Shown piece by piece: positions 33,688 through 43,282 of a stretch of 64,000 nt of DNA (its first letter is position 1; every line of letters starts with the position of its first letter). Below the pieces are notes generated by a model. The model made no database searches. It saw only the letters and a list, made by a program, of their open reading frames with translations, and was not told the DNA's origin. Position numbers and translations under genes: made by a program. The DNA lies in contig NZ_JAJAFR010000013.1 in assembly GCF_020734105.1 (NCBI RefSeq), forward strand, positions 43,819 to 107,818. The letters are read 5' to 3'. The DNA comes from Alkalihalobacillus deserti. Lineage in GTDB: Bacteria > Bacillota > Bacilli > Bacillales > Bacillaceae_D.

Positions 33688-34665
33688 TTAAGGTATTAAT
33701 AGAACTTTTCCAATACTATTTCGGCTTTCAATCCACTCATGAGCGGCAGGAGCTTCTTTTAAAGGAAACTTTTTAGTAACTACTATACTTATTAGGTCAT
33801 TTTCCATATATGATATGACCTGTTTTGCTATTTCCCTTACTTTATCTGGTCTCAAACTTCTATACTTCCCGAAGCTAAATCCGATAACTGCCCGATTACT
33901 AGGATATAATTGATCGATATCAAGAGATGCTTTCTGTCCATTTGCATTACCAAAGTAAATAAGTCGACCAAAAGGTGCAAGACACTTCATATTTTCCTTC
34001 AACATTTCTCCACCTAGTGAATCTAAAATTACATCAACGCCTTTCCCCTCTGTCATTTCTAGAATCTTTTGAGAGAAATTTTCTTCCGTATGATTAATCA
34101 CATAGTCTGCTCCAACTTCTTTTACAATGTCTGTTTTGTGATCAGATCCGACAGATGCAATAATTTTGTTAGAACCAAATAACTTTGCAAATTGTATAGC
34201 GGTCGTACCAACACCTCCACCAGCAGCATGAATCAAAACACTTTCTCCCTTTTTTATTCGTGCAATATCATTTAATAAACTATATGAAGCAAAAGCTACA
34301 ATTGGAAAAGCAGCAGCTTTTTCTAGACACATAGATTCTGGTATTGGAAAAGTTAAATTTTCATCAACTGCAATGTATTCTGCATACGAACCATCATCAG
34401 GTAAAGCTATAACTTTTTGGTCTACATTCAGATTCTTAACATTGTCGCCCACGGCAACAACAATGCCGCTAGCTTCAAGCCCTGGGATAAATGGTAGTTG
34501 AATTTTGCCCGGATAAGTACCATTTCTTTTTTTTACATCGGCAAAATTAACACTTGTTGCCTTTACCTTTATCAACACCTGATTTCCTTTAATTTTGGGC
34601 GTTTCAACATCTTTGTATTCTAAAAAATCAGGTCCACCGAACTGCGTAACAACCATTGCATTCAG
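33688..34665 (-). CDS. NADPH:quinone oxidoreductase-type zinc-free dehydrogenase
   Basis: About 325 residues, MDR superfamily. It shows VTQFGGPDFLEYKDVETP at the start, PGLEASGIVVAVGDNVK, the dinucleotide motif HAAGGGVGTTAIQFAK and LDSLGG. There are no catalytic zinc ligands. Related proteins begin MKA[IM]VV; here the equivalent position is a CTG at 34665 with AGGAG eight bases before it. A GTG at 34674 sits on the ribosome site and an ATG at 34656 is 17 bases away, so CTG is my choice. Its role in the pathway is unclear; perhaps reduction of an unsaturated ring-cleavage product. Confidence 0.85.
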   Translation of the reverse strand: MNAMVVTQFGGPDFLEYKDVETPKIKGNQVLIKVKATSVNFADVKKRNGTYPGKIQLPFIPGLEASGIVVAVGDNVKNLNVDQKVIALPDDGSYAEYIAVDENLTFPIPESMCLEKAAAFPIVAFASYSLLNDIARIKKGESVLIHAAGGGVGTTAIQFAKLFGSNKIIASVGSDHKTDIVKEVGADYVINHTEENFSQKILEMTEGKGVDVILDSLGGEMLKENMKCLAPFGRLIYFGNANGQKASLDIDQLYPSNRAVIGFSFGKYRSLRPDKVREIAKQVISYMENDLISIVVTKKFPLKEAPAAHEWIESRNSIGKVLLIP

Positions 34666-34708
34666 TAGAAACACTCCTCTCTATAAAAGTCCAAAATTAC
34701 ATCATTAC

Positions 34709-34719
34709 CATGTACCATG
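34709..34719. promoter_or_regulatory. CATGTACCATG operator, site 2 (oxidoreductase gene)
   Basis: The same 11-mer as at 33642 and 36551, within ACCATGTACCATGCAAG, 44 bases upstream of the oxidoreductase start and downstream of the BCCT gene. Confidence 0.7.
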
Positions 34720-34828
34720 CAAGATGCACCTTCAGTATACTCGGCTACCGATGAGTCAGTCAACAGATTTTTCCGAAATTTCAATAAACTTTTTCAGTAT
34801 AGTTTTTTTCTATTCCCTTATTTGTTTC

Positions 34829-36394
34829 TTATACTATTTTTTTTTCTGTCTCTTCACTCTCACTCTTAGTTATTCCTTGTTCTTTTGCTAATATTTTTGC
34901 AATTTGTGGTGCATGCCATAGTGAAGGTAATAACAAAATCGACACCGGAACAGCAGCAATTACTACAAATGACTGTAGTGCACTAATGCCATCAGTGCCT
35001 AAATTAATTAAGATAATGGAGATTACCCCCATAAGTACTGACCAAAATACTCTAACAAAGTTAGGTGGATTCCCTTCACCAGTTACACCCATAGCAAGCG
35101 AATATGACATAGAGTCAACTGTTGTGATGACAAATAGGATTGTTAACACTAGAAAAATCATTGGCATTATTGTTCCAAGTGGTAATTGTTGTGCAATTGC
35201 AATAATTGCAGCTGGTAACCCATTCTCAAATAATGGTCCACTTACAGATTCGGCATTATTTATTTCATAAAAGATTCCTGATCCTCCTAGAATCGTAAAC
35301 CAAAAATTGGACGTTAACGAAGCAACAACTGAAACGACAATAAAAATCTCTCTTATACTACGTCCTTCTGAAATTCGAGCTACTAGTATAGCCATCATTG
35401 GTCCATAACCGATAAACCATCCAAAGAAAAAGAGCATCCACCAACTAAGCCATGCTTCATCTTGACGAAAACTACTTATATTAACAAATTCACTTACATA
35501 AAACCCAAATGACGAGATAAATGAATCAATAATAAAGCCCCCTGGGCCAAATACCAATATAAATACTCCAATTATCACCGCAAGTATGACATTTACTTTA
35601 CTAAGCCACTGTATCCCTTTATCAATACCAGTTATTGTTGAAATAGCAGCAACAACAATCAGACCTACAATCACAGATACTTGAACGAAAGTATTATCTG
35701 GTAATCCAATTATTTGATTAGCACTATAACTCACTTGTAGCCCAAAAAAGCCAATCGTACCTACTGTTCCAGCCGCTGCCCCAATAATACAAATTGCGTC
35801 AGCAAGTGTGCCCCATTTACTAGTTAATATTTTTTCACCTAGAAAAGGATATAACAACGTTCTTGGCTTTAGGGGCATTCCCTTATGGTAATGTGCGTAC
35901 ATAATGATAATTGCACTGATTGCACCGTACACTGCCCATGCAGTAAATCCCCAAGACATATAGGACTGTGCTAAAGCAGGTGCTATTGCTTCATTAGTAC
36001 CTGGTAAGATATTCGAATGCATAGGGGGAACTTCCAAAAAATAATAGATAGGTTCTGCTGCTGCCCAAAAGACCCCTCCTGCTCCTAAACCTGAGACAAC
36101 AATAACTGAAGCCCATTTAAAAAAACTACCCTCAGGCTTAGTTAATGTTCCCAATCTAACGTTACCATATCTAGAAACAGACAGAACTAAACCTACAGCA
36201 AAAGTAAAGAACAGAAGTATTTGCCAATAAGCACCAAAGTATTTTATGGATAGATCAAACCCTGTATTAACCATTGTGGTTACAGCATCTAAATTTATTA
36301 ATGATACTAGAACGAATATCACTAATAACCCACCACTAATAATAAAAACTGGCCAGTCAATACTACCTTTTATTAAATTCCATTTACTCTTCAA
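34829..36394 (-). CDS. BCCT-family betaine/choline/carnitine-type transporter
   Basis: 521 residues, about 12 membrane helices. The unwound-helix region reads LGAGGVFWAAAEPIYYF, matching the BCCT GxGxGxxFW.AEP motif, and later helices carry WWMLFFFGWFIGYGPM, an aromatic-rich stretch near the quaternary-ammonium site. These carriers take up betaines with Na+ or H+. The TTG start has GGAGG seven bases upstream. It is first of the locus, behind the third operator box, and suggests the catabolic substrate is a betaine such as trigonelline, homarine or a carnitine-like compound. Confidence 0.9.
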   Translation of the reverse strand: MKSKWNLIKGSIDWPVFIISGGLLVIFVLVSLINLDAVTTMVNTGFDLSIKYFGAYWQILLFFTFAVGLVLSVSRYGNVRLGTLTKPEGSFFKWASVIVVSGLGAGGVFWAAAEPIYYFLEVPPMHSNILPGTNEAIAPALAQSYMSWGFTAWAVYGAISAIIIMYAHYHKGMPLKPRTLLYPFLGEKILTSKWGTLADAICIIGAAAGTVGTIGFFGLQVSYSANQIIGLPDNTFVQVSVIVGLIVVAAISTITGIDKGIQWLSKVNVILAVIIGVFILVFGPGGFIIDSFISSFGFYVSEFVNISSFRQDEAWLSWWMLFFFGWFIGYGPMMAILVARISEGRSIREIFIVVSVVASLTSNFWFTILGGSGIFYEINNAESVSGPLFENGLPAAIIAIAQQLPLGTIMPMIFLVLTILFVITTVDSMSYSLAMGVTGEGNPPNFVRVFWSVLMGVISIILINLGTDGISALQSFVVIAAVPVSILLLPSLWHAPQIAKILAKEQGITKSESEETEKKIV

Positions 36395-36483
36395 CTCGAT
36401 TCCTCCTTAATAAAACTCTTAATTGAAATAACCTTGCTAGATTCAACTCATTTTCCAACAGCTGAAAGATCTGCCCCCCCTAA

Positions 36484-36498
36484 AAGAAACCGCTTCCA
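36484..36498. promoter_or_regulatory. cre-like box before the BCCT gene
   Basis: AAGAAACCGCTTCCA fits WTGNAANCGNWWNCA with one mismatch. It is 90 bases upstream of the transporter start, between the gene and the hairpin operator, so CcpA repression of uptake is possible. Confidence 0.35.
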
Positions 36499-36526
36499 TT
36501 TCAAATCTAAAAAAATTGAAGAAACA

Positions 36527-36578
36527 AAATTTATCTTAACTTACATGTTACATGTACCATGCAAGTTAAGATAAATTT
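36527..36578. promoter_or_regulatory. Perfect 16-bp inverted repeat enclosing operator site 3
   Basis: Arms AAATTTATCTTAACTT (36527-36542) and AAGTTAAGATAAATTT (36563-36578) are exact complements. The 20-nt centre carries three CATG tetramers, each spaced by three bases (36544, 36551, 36558), including the CATGTACCATG box at 36551-36561. No T run follows, so it is not a simple terminator. It lies about 135 bases upstream of the BCCT transporter and is probably a high-affinity or looping site for the GntR regulator. Confidence 0.65.
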
Positions 36579-36861
36579 ACATTACTTGATTATTTAAGTC
36601 AACAAAAATTCTTAAACTTCAAAAAATATAAAAAAAACCACTAATGCTCTTGTATTTTAATACTTTCATCCATACAAACTGTGAAAATATTTACAAGAAT
36701 AATTAAAAAAGCTACCACATCTAATTCTACAATTGCTGGTATGGAACCGAATCTATCAACATATCTATGTAGAACAAAACACGTTGTACAATTAACATAT
36801 GGTGTTTTAGCTAATCTAAATATTCCGAAAGTTGATGCTAATGCCTGTCCTTAGTCTGACC

Positions 36862-37353
36862 GATATAATAACCAGATAGATTTATTTTGGAGAAAGGAAA
36901 AGACGCCTTCCCAAATGTGAAACTGCGACAACAGCTTCACGGAAGACGTCCTCCATAAACAACATATGGTTATTATATCAAATTATAGACTTGTTGAGAA
37001 GCAACCTGGCGTTTTTTGTTAGGAGTACGGAATCTATCCCCTGCCCTTGCTTTGGAGGTGCCGTTGTGCTCACGATCATTAACTATCTAATCTGCGCTTC
37101 TATGAATGAGTTCAAAAGTTATCGAGACTGCGCAGATCTAGGAGATCAATATGGACTGCCAAAGGTCAATCTCCCTACACTCTCTAAGAAAGCTGGCCAT
37201 GTAGACTACAACATCATGAAAAAATTATTCCATTTAGTCATGTCTAAATGCAATCGAGTGACACGCCGATCATTAAAGATTTCTAAAGAGCTTCTCTTGG
37301 TAGACTCCACCGCGATTACAGTTGGAAAGTCACGTCTTCCTTGGGCCCGATAG
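36862..37353 (+). mobile_element. Remnant of an IS4-type insertion sequence
   Basis: A frame of 120 codons from 36991 shows CPCFGGAVVLTIINYLICAS and ends with LLVDSTAITVGKSRLPWAR, the first DDE aspartate region of IS4-family transposases. The remaining two thirds are missing after WAR. A 13-bp inverted pair GATATAATAACCA / TGGTTATTATATC (36862-36874, 36967-36979) precedes the gene and encloses a further hairpin around 36903-36955, like leader structures that block readthrough into transposases. No right end is seen. Confidence 0.7.
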
Positions 37354-37388
37354 GTTAAAAGACCAAGAGCCTTCTCTTGGTCTTCATT

Positions 37389-37661
37389 CTACATTCCAAT
37401 GCCATTGTCTGGTTTCGCTTTCTTGAATCTCATAACAATAGAGAAAATAAAAATGAGAATCGCAATCACCATTATCGTCCCCGAAATCGGACGTGAGAAG
37501 AAAATTAATCCTCCAGTTTGTGAAATAGAGAGTGACTGTATCAGTGTTTTCTCAATCATAGGAGCCAAAATGAAACTCAGGATAAAGGCAGCGATGGGAA
37601 TATCTAATTTCCTCATGAAATACCCGACTACCCCAAAGATGAGCATTACGATCATTTCCAC
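37389..37661 (-). pseudogene. C-terminal fragment of a TctA-type permease
   Basis: 90 codons reading MLIFGVVGYFMRKLDIPIAA..., then FFSRPISGTIMV, the last helices of a tripartite tricarboxylate transporter large subunit (normally about 500 residues). Neither the upstream part nor the TctB or TctC partners are present. Confidence 0.65.
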
Positions 37662-37679
37662 AAATTATTATTTATACTG

Positions 37680-38060
37680 TATGCACAAAGTCAGGTTCTA
37701 GTCCTGAGATAAAAAGAAAGTCATCGTACGAATTTCCACCCGAACTAACCGCGTCAAAATTAAGCATGATTTAAATCAAATGGTTCATTTTCCACTTCAT
37801 GAGCTTTGACATAAAACTTTGCTAACATAAATTCCTGATTTTCTCCTGGCTCATCATTGAACTCATTACCTTTACGGATCATATCACAAGCTTTATCGCC
37901 ACTAATAGTTCTAGCATTTCAATTTCTAATTTGACATCACCTTGAAAAAGGTCGTTGTAAAAAAGGGTTACCCGTTCACCAATCGTCAGTGGATTGTTTC
38001 GAGTACCAACTTCATTTTCATTACCTTCTGACTTTCTTCCGCTTCATATTTGACTGAAAA
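37680..38060 (-). pseudogene. Decayed copy of a Bacillus lipoprotein C-terminal domain
   Basis: The minus strand reads GTRNNPLTIGERVTL, YNDLFQGDVKLEIEM, then in shifted frames MIRKGNEFNDEPGENQEFM and SSGGNSYDDFLFISGLEPDF. The first half matches the other copy at 62677-63533. At least two frameshifts and a stop are present. Domains of this kind are found in secreted lipoproteins of unknown role. Confidence 0.65.
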
Positions 38061-38124
38061 TACTGGGACGGTTCCGATGCTTCTTTTATTTAGGTATAAG
38101 AAAGAAGCACGAGCTCTAAAAAAG

Positions 38125-38152
38125 CCTCTTACGAAAATTCATTCGTAAGAGG
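38125..38152 (-). terminator. Hairpin with T run (minus strand)
   Basis: 11-bp arms CCTCTTACGAA / TTCGTAAGAGG with a 6-nt loop and, on the minus strand, six T residues (A-run about 38118-38123). No intact gene lies directly upstream, so it is probably left from a lost gene. Confidence 0.6.
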
Positions 38153-38475
38153 TCGTATTTTAATAATATAAATTGTTTTTTGGATTTTTAGCCGTTTTTT
38201 CTTGGGATTTAATTAGACCTTGCAACAGATAAGATAAAAATTTCTTGTGAATCCTTCTTTTTTGATGTACCTTTATTATGCAAATTCCCCATTGTTTGTA
38301 TAAAATGCATATCACCCAAGAAACGGAAACAAAGTTTATGAAAACGTAAAATATCAATATCTAGCTTATTTTTTCTAGAATTTTTAAAGTTTCTAACATA
38401 TAAAAGGAAGACGATTTTGTTTAATGGCTATGTGCATAATGGACCCATTCACGAAACAAAGTATCAATTTTTCTA

Positions 38476-38583
38476 TTACACCTGTTCACGTGGCAAATGT
38501 TCAACAAGGTTGGTAGCAATATGAAGTAGCATAGTCATCATACTCACCTTAGCATTTTTGATAACCCCTTGCCGTATCAAGCG
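38476..38583 (-). pseudogene. Possible transposase C-terminal remnant
   Basis: 35 codons reading LIRQGVIKNAKVSMMTMLLH then IATNLVEHLPREQV and stop. The pattern is like the last helix region of IS transposases, but too short for a firm call. Confidence 0.3.
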
Positions 38584-38606
38584 TTTAACCTTTTTCCTTT
38601 TAAAAA

Positions 38607-40026
38607 CTAGCTTGCTTCTACCTCCCATTCCTCTTCTGTCGGTGGGGAAGTTTTCTGAACTTTAAAGGAAAGAATCAACGCCACAAACGTCAACACCCCA
38701 ATCATCCCAAATGAGATGATGGCTCCAAATATATCGGGATTCGAGATCTGAGGAAGACTAGCTCCAGCCCTTTCTGCTGTTGTCATCGTTGCACGAGTAA
38801 TCCGGTTCCAATAGACGCTGACATCTGACGCACCGTGTTCGTTACCGCTGACCCATGGGGAATCAATTTTCTCGGTATTTGATTCAGTCCTGCTGTATTG
38901 ACTGGCATCATACCATTGAGAAACCAAACATCCGAATCGCATACATCACCATTAAATACAAAATGGATGTGGTTGTATCAATGAAGAGAAATGCAAAGGA
39001 TGAGATCGTCATGATGATTAATCCAGGAATAGCCAACACCCGTGCTCCAAATCGACCGAATATTCTTCCTGTAATTGGAGCCATTAAACCTGTTATCAGT
39101 GCTCCAGGGAGCAAGACCATTCCCCCCTCCACCGCCGTAAACCCACGCATGTTGTGCATATATAATGGAATAAGTGTCTCAAGCCCGATAAGGCCCAAAA
39201 AGCCAATACTGCAAATGATTGTAGAAAGAGTAAACATACGTGCCTTAAAAACACGAAATTCCAACATCGGATGGGACAATCCAAGCTGGCGCTTAATAAA
39301 AAAGTAGATCATTAACAATCCAAGGGTAAGGAAGATTACTGTTTATGAACCCCCCCAACCATTGTTCCCTGCACTGGTGAACCCGTACAGAAGTCCCCCG
39401 AAACCAAATGTAGAGAACACAATCGATATCGGATCAACTTTCGGGTTTTTTAGTTCCGTCACATTCCTCATACTAAAATACGCTAAAACCAACATCAGCA
39501 ATGCTAAAGGGATAATTCCATAGAACATATAGCGCCAGTCATAATTCGTGATCATCCACCCAGACAACGTCGGTCCGATTGCTGGTACAAACGAGATCAC
39601 AAGACCAATATACCCCATAGCCGCTCCCCGTCGTTCTACAGGGAAAATAAGTAAAAACACCGTCTGCATTAATGGAATCATTACGCCTGCTCCAAATAGA
39701 CTGAATAATTCTGCCTGTAAGCAAGATAGGAAAATTTGTCGCCATTGTCGCGACTACAGTTCCTATCGTGAATATTCCCATTGCCGTTAGAAAAAGCTGT
39801 CTCGTCGTAATTTTTCAATAAAAAAAGCAGAAATGTGTACCATGATGCCCATCACCAGCATAAACACGGTCGTTAACCATTGCCCCGTATTCGCCGTGAT
39901 ATTTATTTCTACCATCAGCGGGGGAATGGCTGTAATCATGAGCGTTTGGTTCAAAACAGCAATAAAAGACCCTATGAGTAATAATCCAGCAATCAGTACT
40001 TTACTATAACTCTCCTTATTTTCCAT
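38607..40026 (-). pseudogene. DHA2-family multidrug MFS transporter, multiply frameshifted
   Basis: The N-terminus at 40026 reads MENKESYSKVLIAGLLLIG and VLNQTLMITAIPPLM (DHA2 motif). The gene then falls into five consecutive frames: 39787-40026, 39539-39781, 39343-39681, 38908-39318 and 38607-38942, which together follow the order of an EmrB/LmrB-type 14-helix transporter (GRIIQ, GPTLSGWMITNYDWRYMF, IPLYMHNMRGFTAVEGGMVL). At least four frameshifts make it dead. Related intact proteins are about 480 residues. Confidence 0.85.
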
Positions 40027-40106
40027 ATAAAAACCCCTAATTAATAATATCTTCAATAATTATACTTCGCAAAACGAAATATATTCCCTTTTTTAAAAGG
40101 GACATC

Positions 40107-40149
40107 AGGGACAGGTTCATTGAATCCCAGGATCGTGGTTCCTGTCCCT
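40107..40149. repeat. GGGACAGG-type palindrome
   Basis: Arms AGGGACAGG and CCTGTCCCT enclose 25 nt with a further partial GGTTC/GGTTCC pairing. It lies between fbp and the dead DHA2 gene, and its T content could help terminate fbp on the minus strand. Confidence 0.6.
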
Positions 40150-40157
40150 TCGTCCTT

Positions 40158-42089
40158 TCATTTCATATAGCGATACTCCAGCAGACTATTCAAAATAGAG
40201 ACTTCCTGTAATATTTCCTCTCCAACATTCGTTTCTAGAACCTTTTTTCTCTCTAGTTCTTTATCCACCAATCTTTTTACTGATAAAACATCCGTTCCAT
40301 TTATAAGGACATCTTCTTTTGAATTAAAATATTTATGGGCGACAAGTTGCATACCGAAGGAGTTGCATAATAAAGTATATCCAGCAATACCTGTTGTTGA
40401 TTGATAAGCCTTGGAAAAGCCTCCATCAATAACAATCATCTTTCCATTTGCTTTAATTGGATTTTCTCCGTCAATTTCTTTAACTGGTGTATGGCCATTT
40501 ATGATATGTCCTTGATCAGGATTAAGATCAAATTCTGCTAGGATTTTACGGCAGATTTCTTCATTTTCACGTAAATGGTAGTATGGGTTCTTTCTCTCTT
40601 TATGGGTTTTTTTATCCTTTATGAAATACCTTTCAAAGGTCGTCATTTCTCTTTTCCCAAATAGTGATGAATATTCTCCTGTCCATAAATACCAGACCAT
40701 ATCTTTCGCAAGATCATCTGTCTCTTCAGGATGAGCAAAAGCATGTCGTAAATAATGTTCAAACGTATCAAGTAACTCACGACCAGCATAGGTTTTATTT
40801 TCAATGACCATTTTTTCCATATTTCCTTCTTCATCTAAAGGTATACAGCCGTGTATTAATAAGTTTCCGTTATATCTTAAATAAAGGCTGCCTTTTTTCA
40901 TAAGAAAATTCATATGTCTAGCCAGCTTTTCCGAGTGCTGGACAGAAAATAACAGTTTATCTATTACTTGCTCTTCTTCCTCTAACAGTTGATCGGGTTG
41001 TTCCGGATTAAACGTCGCAAAGCAAGTATTATCTAGTGGGTATGTTTTCCCATGAATCGTTATTTCGTTTCTGTCATAATCAATTTTCTCAAGCAGAAGT
41101 CTTTCTGACATCTTAAAGTCCGGGCGTCTCTTTATAATAGGGCTTTCAAGTTTGAACTGAATCATGGCAATGGCTTGATGAATTTTCGTAATTTGTAATT
41201 CTTCTTCCTCAGATCCTTTTTTATCTGAATGTATTTTTGGTCTAAAGACTGAATTGTCGTTATAATATTTTTCCGCAAGATTAAGAAGTGGCCTGAGGTT
41301 GATTCCATACACATCTTCAATAATATCCAAATTGTCGTACCTGGCACAGATACGAATAATGTTAGCGAGACAAACCTTGGATCCAGCGAAGGCCCCTAGC
41401 CAAAGGACATCATGATTTCCCCATTGAATATCAACGGAATGATAATTGATGAGAGTATCCATAATTTTGTCAGGTTCGGGGCCGCGATCATAAATATCGC
41501 CCACTACATGAAGATGGTCAACAACCAATTGCTGAGTCGTATAAGCAAGACCTATAATGAGCTTATCAGCTTGACCTAGGGAAATAATTTGCTGGACAAT
41601 TTTGGTATAATAAGGTTCCTTATTTGTGAATTCATCCGTTTTGTATAAGAGTTCTTCTATAATATAAACAAACTGATCAGGCAATGCTTTCCGTAATTTC
41701 GAACGAGTATATTTAGAAGAAGCATAAGAAACGAGATTAATCATACGCTCAATGATCACTGTGTACCATTGATGTAATTCTCTATCATTATCAAAATCAT
41801 TCTTAATTAACTTTATTTTTTCTTCAGGATAATAAACTAATGTTGCAAATTCTTTAATCTCTTTTTCAGTTAATAACTTTTTATAAAGGTCTTCTATTTT
41901 CCCTTTTACATTCCCCGAACCATTTCTTAACACATGTTGAAAAGCTTGATACTCCCCGTGTAAATCACTAACAAAGTGTTCTGTCCCCTTTGGTAGATTA
42001 AGGATGGCTTCTAGATTGATAATTTCAGTGACCACTTTTTCTTCACAATCATATTTTTGGGCCAACAAATCTAAATATTTCGAGTTCAC
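40158..42089 (-). CDS. fbp: Fructose-1,6-bisphosphatase, class III
   Basis: 643 residues, typical of the Bacillus class III enzyme (about 670). It hydrolyses fructose 1,6-bisphosphate to fructose 6-phosphate in gluconeogenesis. Metallophosphatase motifs are [13 protein letters not shown] (near residue 40), [26 protein letters not shown] and [12 protein letters not shown]. The GTG start has AAGGGG ten bases upstream. It is monocistronic. It suits a host growing on acetate, malonate or other organic acids. Confidence 0.95.
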   Translation of the reverse strand: MNSKYLDLLAQKYDCEEKVVTEIINLEAILNLPKGTEHFVSDLHGEYQAFQHVLRNGSGNVKGKIEDLYKKLLTEKEIKEFATLVYYPEEKIKLIKNDFDNDRELHQWYTVIIERMINLVSYASSKYTRSKLRKALPDQFVYIIEELLYKTDEFTNKEPYYTKIVQQIISLGQADKLIIGLAYTTQQLVVDHLHVVGDIYDRGPEPDKIMDTLINYHSVDIQWGNHDVLWLGAFAGSKVCLANIIRICARYDNLDIIEDVYGINLRPLLNLAEKYYNDNSVFRPKIHSDKKGSEEEELQITKIHQAIAMIQFKLESPIIKRRPDFKMSERLLLEKIDYDRNEITIHGKTYPLDNTCFATFNPEQPDQLLEEEEQVIDKLLFSVQHSEKLARHMNFLMKKGSLYLRYNGNLLIHGCIPLDEEGNMEKMVIENKTYAGRELLDTFEHYLRHAFAHPEETDDLAKDMVWYLWTGEYSSLFGKREMTTFERYFIKDKKTHKERKNPYYHLRENEEICRKILAEFDLNPDQGHIINGHTPVKEIDGENPIKANGKMIVIDGGFSKAYQSTTGIAGYTLLCNSFGMQLVAHKYFNSKEDVLINGTDVLSVKRLVDKELERKKVLETNVGEEILQEVSILNSLLEYRYMK

Positions 42090-42249
42090 AATTATGTATC
42101 CCCTTCCAAAATTAACTATTGTTTAATATCGAAAAGATTGCAATTAAATACTTACATCTCAAGAGAAACTCAAATCGAAATTAGATTTATATTTTCATTG
42201 TCTATGTTAACTTTAAATATACCAAATCGATTAGTTGCTACTATTATAT

Positions 42250-42555
42250 CACAACGGGACAAGGGGACAGGCCCGCCTTAGGGGTGATCCCGAAACCCCC
42301 TCTCCCATTAAAGAATATTCAAAAAAATCCTAAGTTTAACCTCAGGCTTTGGATGATCCCCTATAACTCTTCAGACATTAATGCTGCTTGATCCGATATT
42401 AAATGATGAGTCAATACTCTTCACATCTTCCATTGCTAAAATACGATGTTCTAATGGACTAGTAATCGTTCTCTCCACTTAGGAGCAAAGGGACAGGAGC
42501 AAAGAGGGAGCAAAGGGACGGTTCTTTAAGGGGACAATCGGAAGTTTTGCGCGAA
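42250..42555. repeat. Cluster of dispersed GGGACAGG/GGGACGG repeats
   Basis: Several related units in tandem: GGGACAAGGGGACAGGCCC near 42257, AAAGGGACAGGAGCAAAGAG near 42487, and AAAGGGACGGTTCTTTAAGG near 42509, followed by CGGAAGTTTTGC as at 2119-2130. No gene is present. Confidence 0.55.
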
Positions 42556-42557
42556 AG

Positions 42558-42597
42558 AAGGCACAACGAGCGGATTTTTATCTGCTCGTTGTGCCTT
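42558..42597. terminator. Strong bidirectional hairpin
   Basis: 17-bp stem with one wobble: AAGGCACAACGAGCGGA / TCTGCTCGTTGTGCCTT with a 6-nt loop, and T on both sides. It lies between repeat cluster and a gene remnant on the minus strand. Confidence 0.7.
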
Positions 42598-42803
42598 TAT
42601 CTATCTATATATTTATACTCACACGCAAAATTTTTGATTGCCCCAGAAGAATGAAGTCGCGACCTCCAGTATAGCTCCAAATTATTATTAACTGACACGA
42701 AATGTCCATAATTCGAAGGAGGAATTTCGCTACCTGTATCGAATAATGGAATTTCAATCTTTTTCCTTCCATAGGTGTATTTATTGCCAATTTTATAACA
42801 ACA
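42597..42803 (-). pseudogene. Unidentified protein remnant (about 66 codons)
   Basis: On the minus strand, frame GNKYTYGRKKIEIPLFDTGS followed by YGHFVSVNNNLELYWRSRL and a stop at 42597. The sequence is protein-like, but no start codon is present; the frame opens directly after a TAA. I do not recognise the family. Confidence 0.35.
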
Positions 42804-43099
42804 TTATACTCTATGTTTCTTTAAATCGCATTGGGGTTTTGACCTTTAGCCATCGCATAGCGATTTCGTTCTTCTCTTGCTTCCCTGGTTCAGATACGGT
42901 TAGTTTAACATCGTGTTTCTGATGTAAGGTTTCAGTAAGTTATTTGTTTCAAACTGTAAGATACTCTTCTATCGGTGCAATCTCTGTAATCATTTCACCT
43001 CTAACTAAATGAGTAAGTTCGTTTTTCTTTTTGTTTTATTAAATTAAAAAAATTGATCGTTTGAATTAATCTTAATCCAATCCATAATAAAAATATTGT

Positions 43100-43171
43100 T
43101 GAGCTATAGCCAAGCGGTAAGGCAATGGACTTTGACTCCGTCATGCGTAGGTTCGAATCCTGCTAGCCCAG
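43100..43171 (+). tRNA. tRNA-Gln (anticodon TTG)
   Basis: A 72-nt cloverleaf: acceptor TGAGCTA / TAGCCCA, D arm GCC..GGC, anticodon stem ATGGA / TCCGT with loop CTTTGAC (anticodon TTG), T loop TTCGAAT between GTAGG and CCTGC. The third acceptor pair is A-C instead of the usual G-C, and G-T pairs occur in the anticodon and T stems, so it may be a slightly decayed or secondary copy. CCA is not encoded. A terminator follows. Confidence 0.9.
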
Positions 43172-43178
43172 TTCATAC

Positions 43179-43223
43179 AAAAGGCTCCTCCCTACGTTCT
43201 TAATCAACTGGGGGGGCCTTTTT
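43179..43223 (+). terminator. Terminator after tRNA-Gln
   Basis: Stem AAAAGGCTCCTCC / GGGGGGGCCTTTT with G-T pairs and an 18-19 nt loop, then a T run; eight bases after the tRNA end. Confidence 0.75.
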
Positions 43224-43282
43224 ATTAGAGCTATTTTGATCAATTCACCAGCTACATTCTCTACATGTTAATGAATAACCTA

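Noticed and set aside
36603..36861. Possible CRISPR-like or tandem repeats in the AT-rich stretch before the IS4 remnant
   Set aside because: No repeated unit of regular length could be found; only AT-rich sequence.
38160..38357. 65-codon frame on the minus strand
   Set aside because: No start signal and an improbable, Ile/Lys/Cys-rich sequence, next to a terminator; treated as non-coding.
42840..43060. Possible coding remnant (NELTHLVRGEMITEIAPIEE) on the minus strand
   Set aside because: Too short and interrupted by stops, with no recognisable family; left as degraded sequence.
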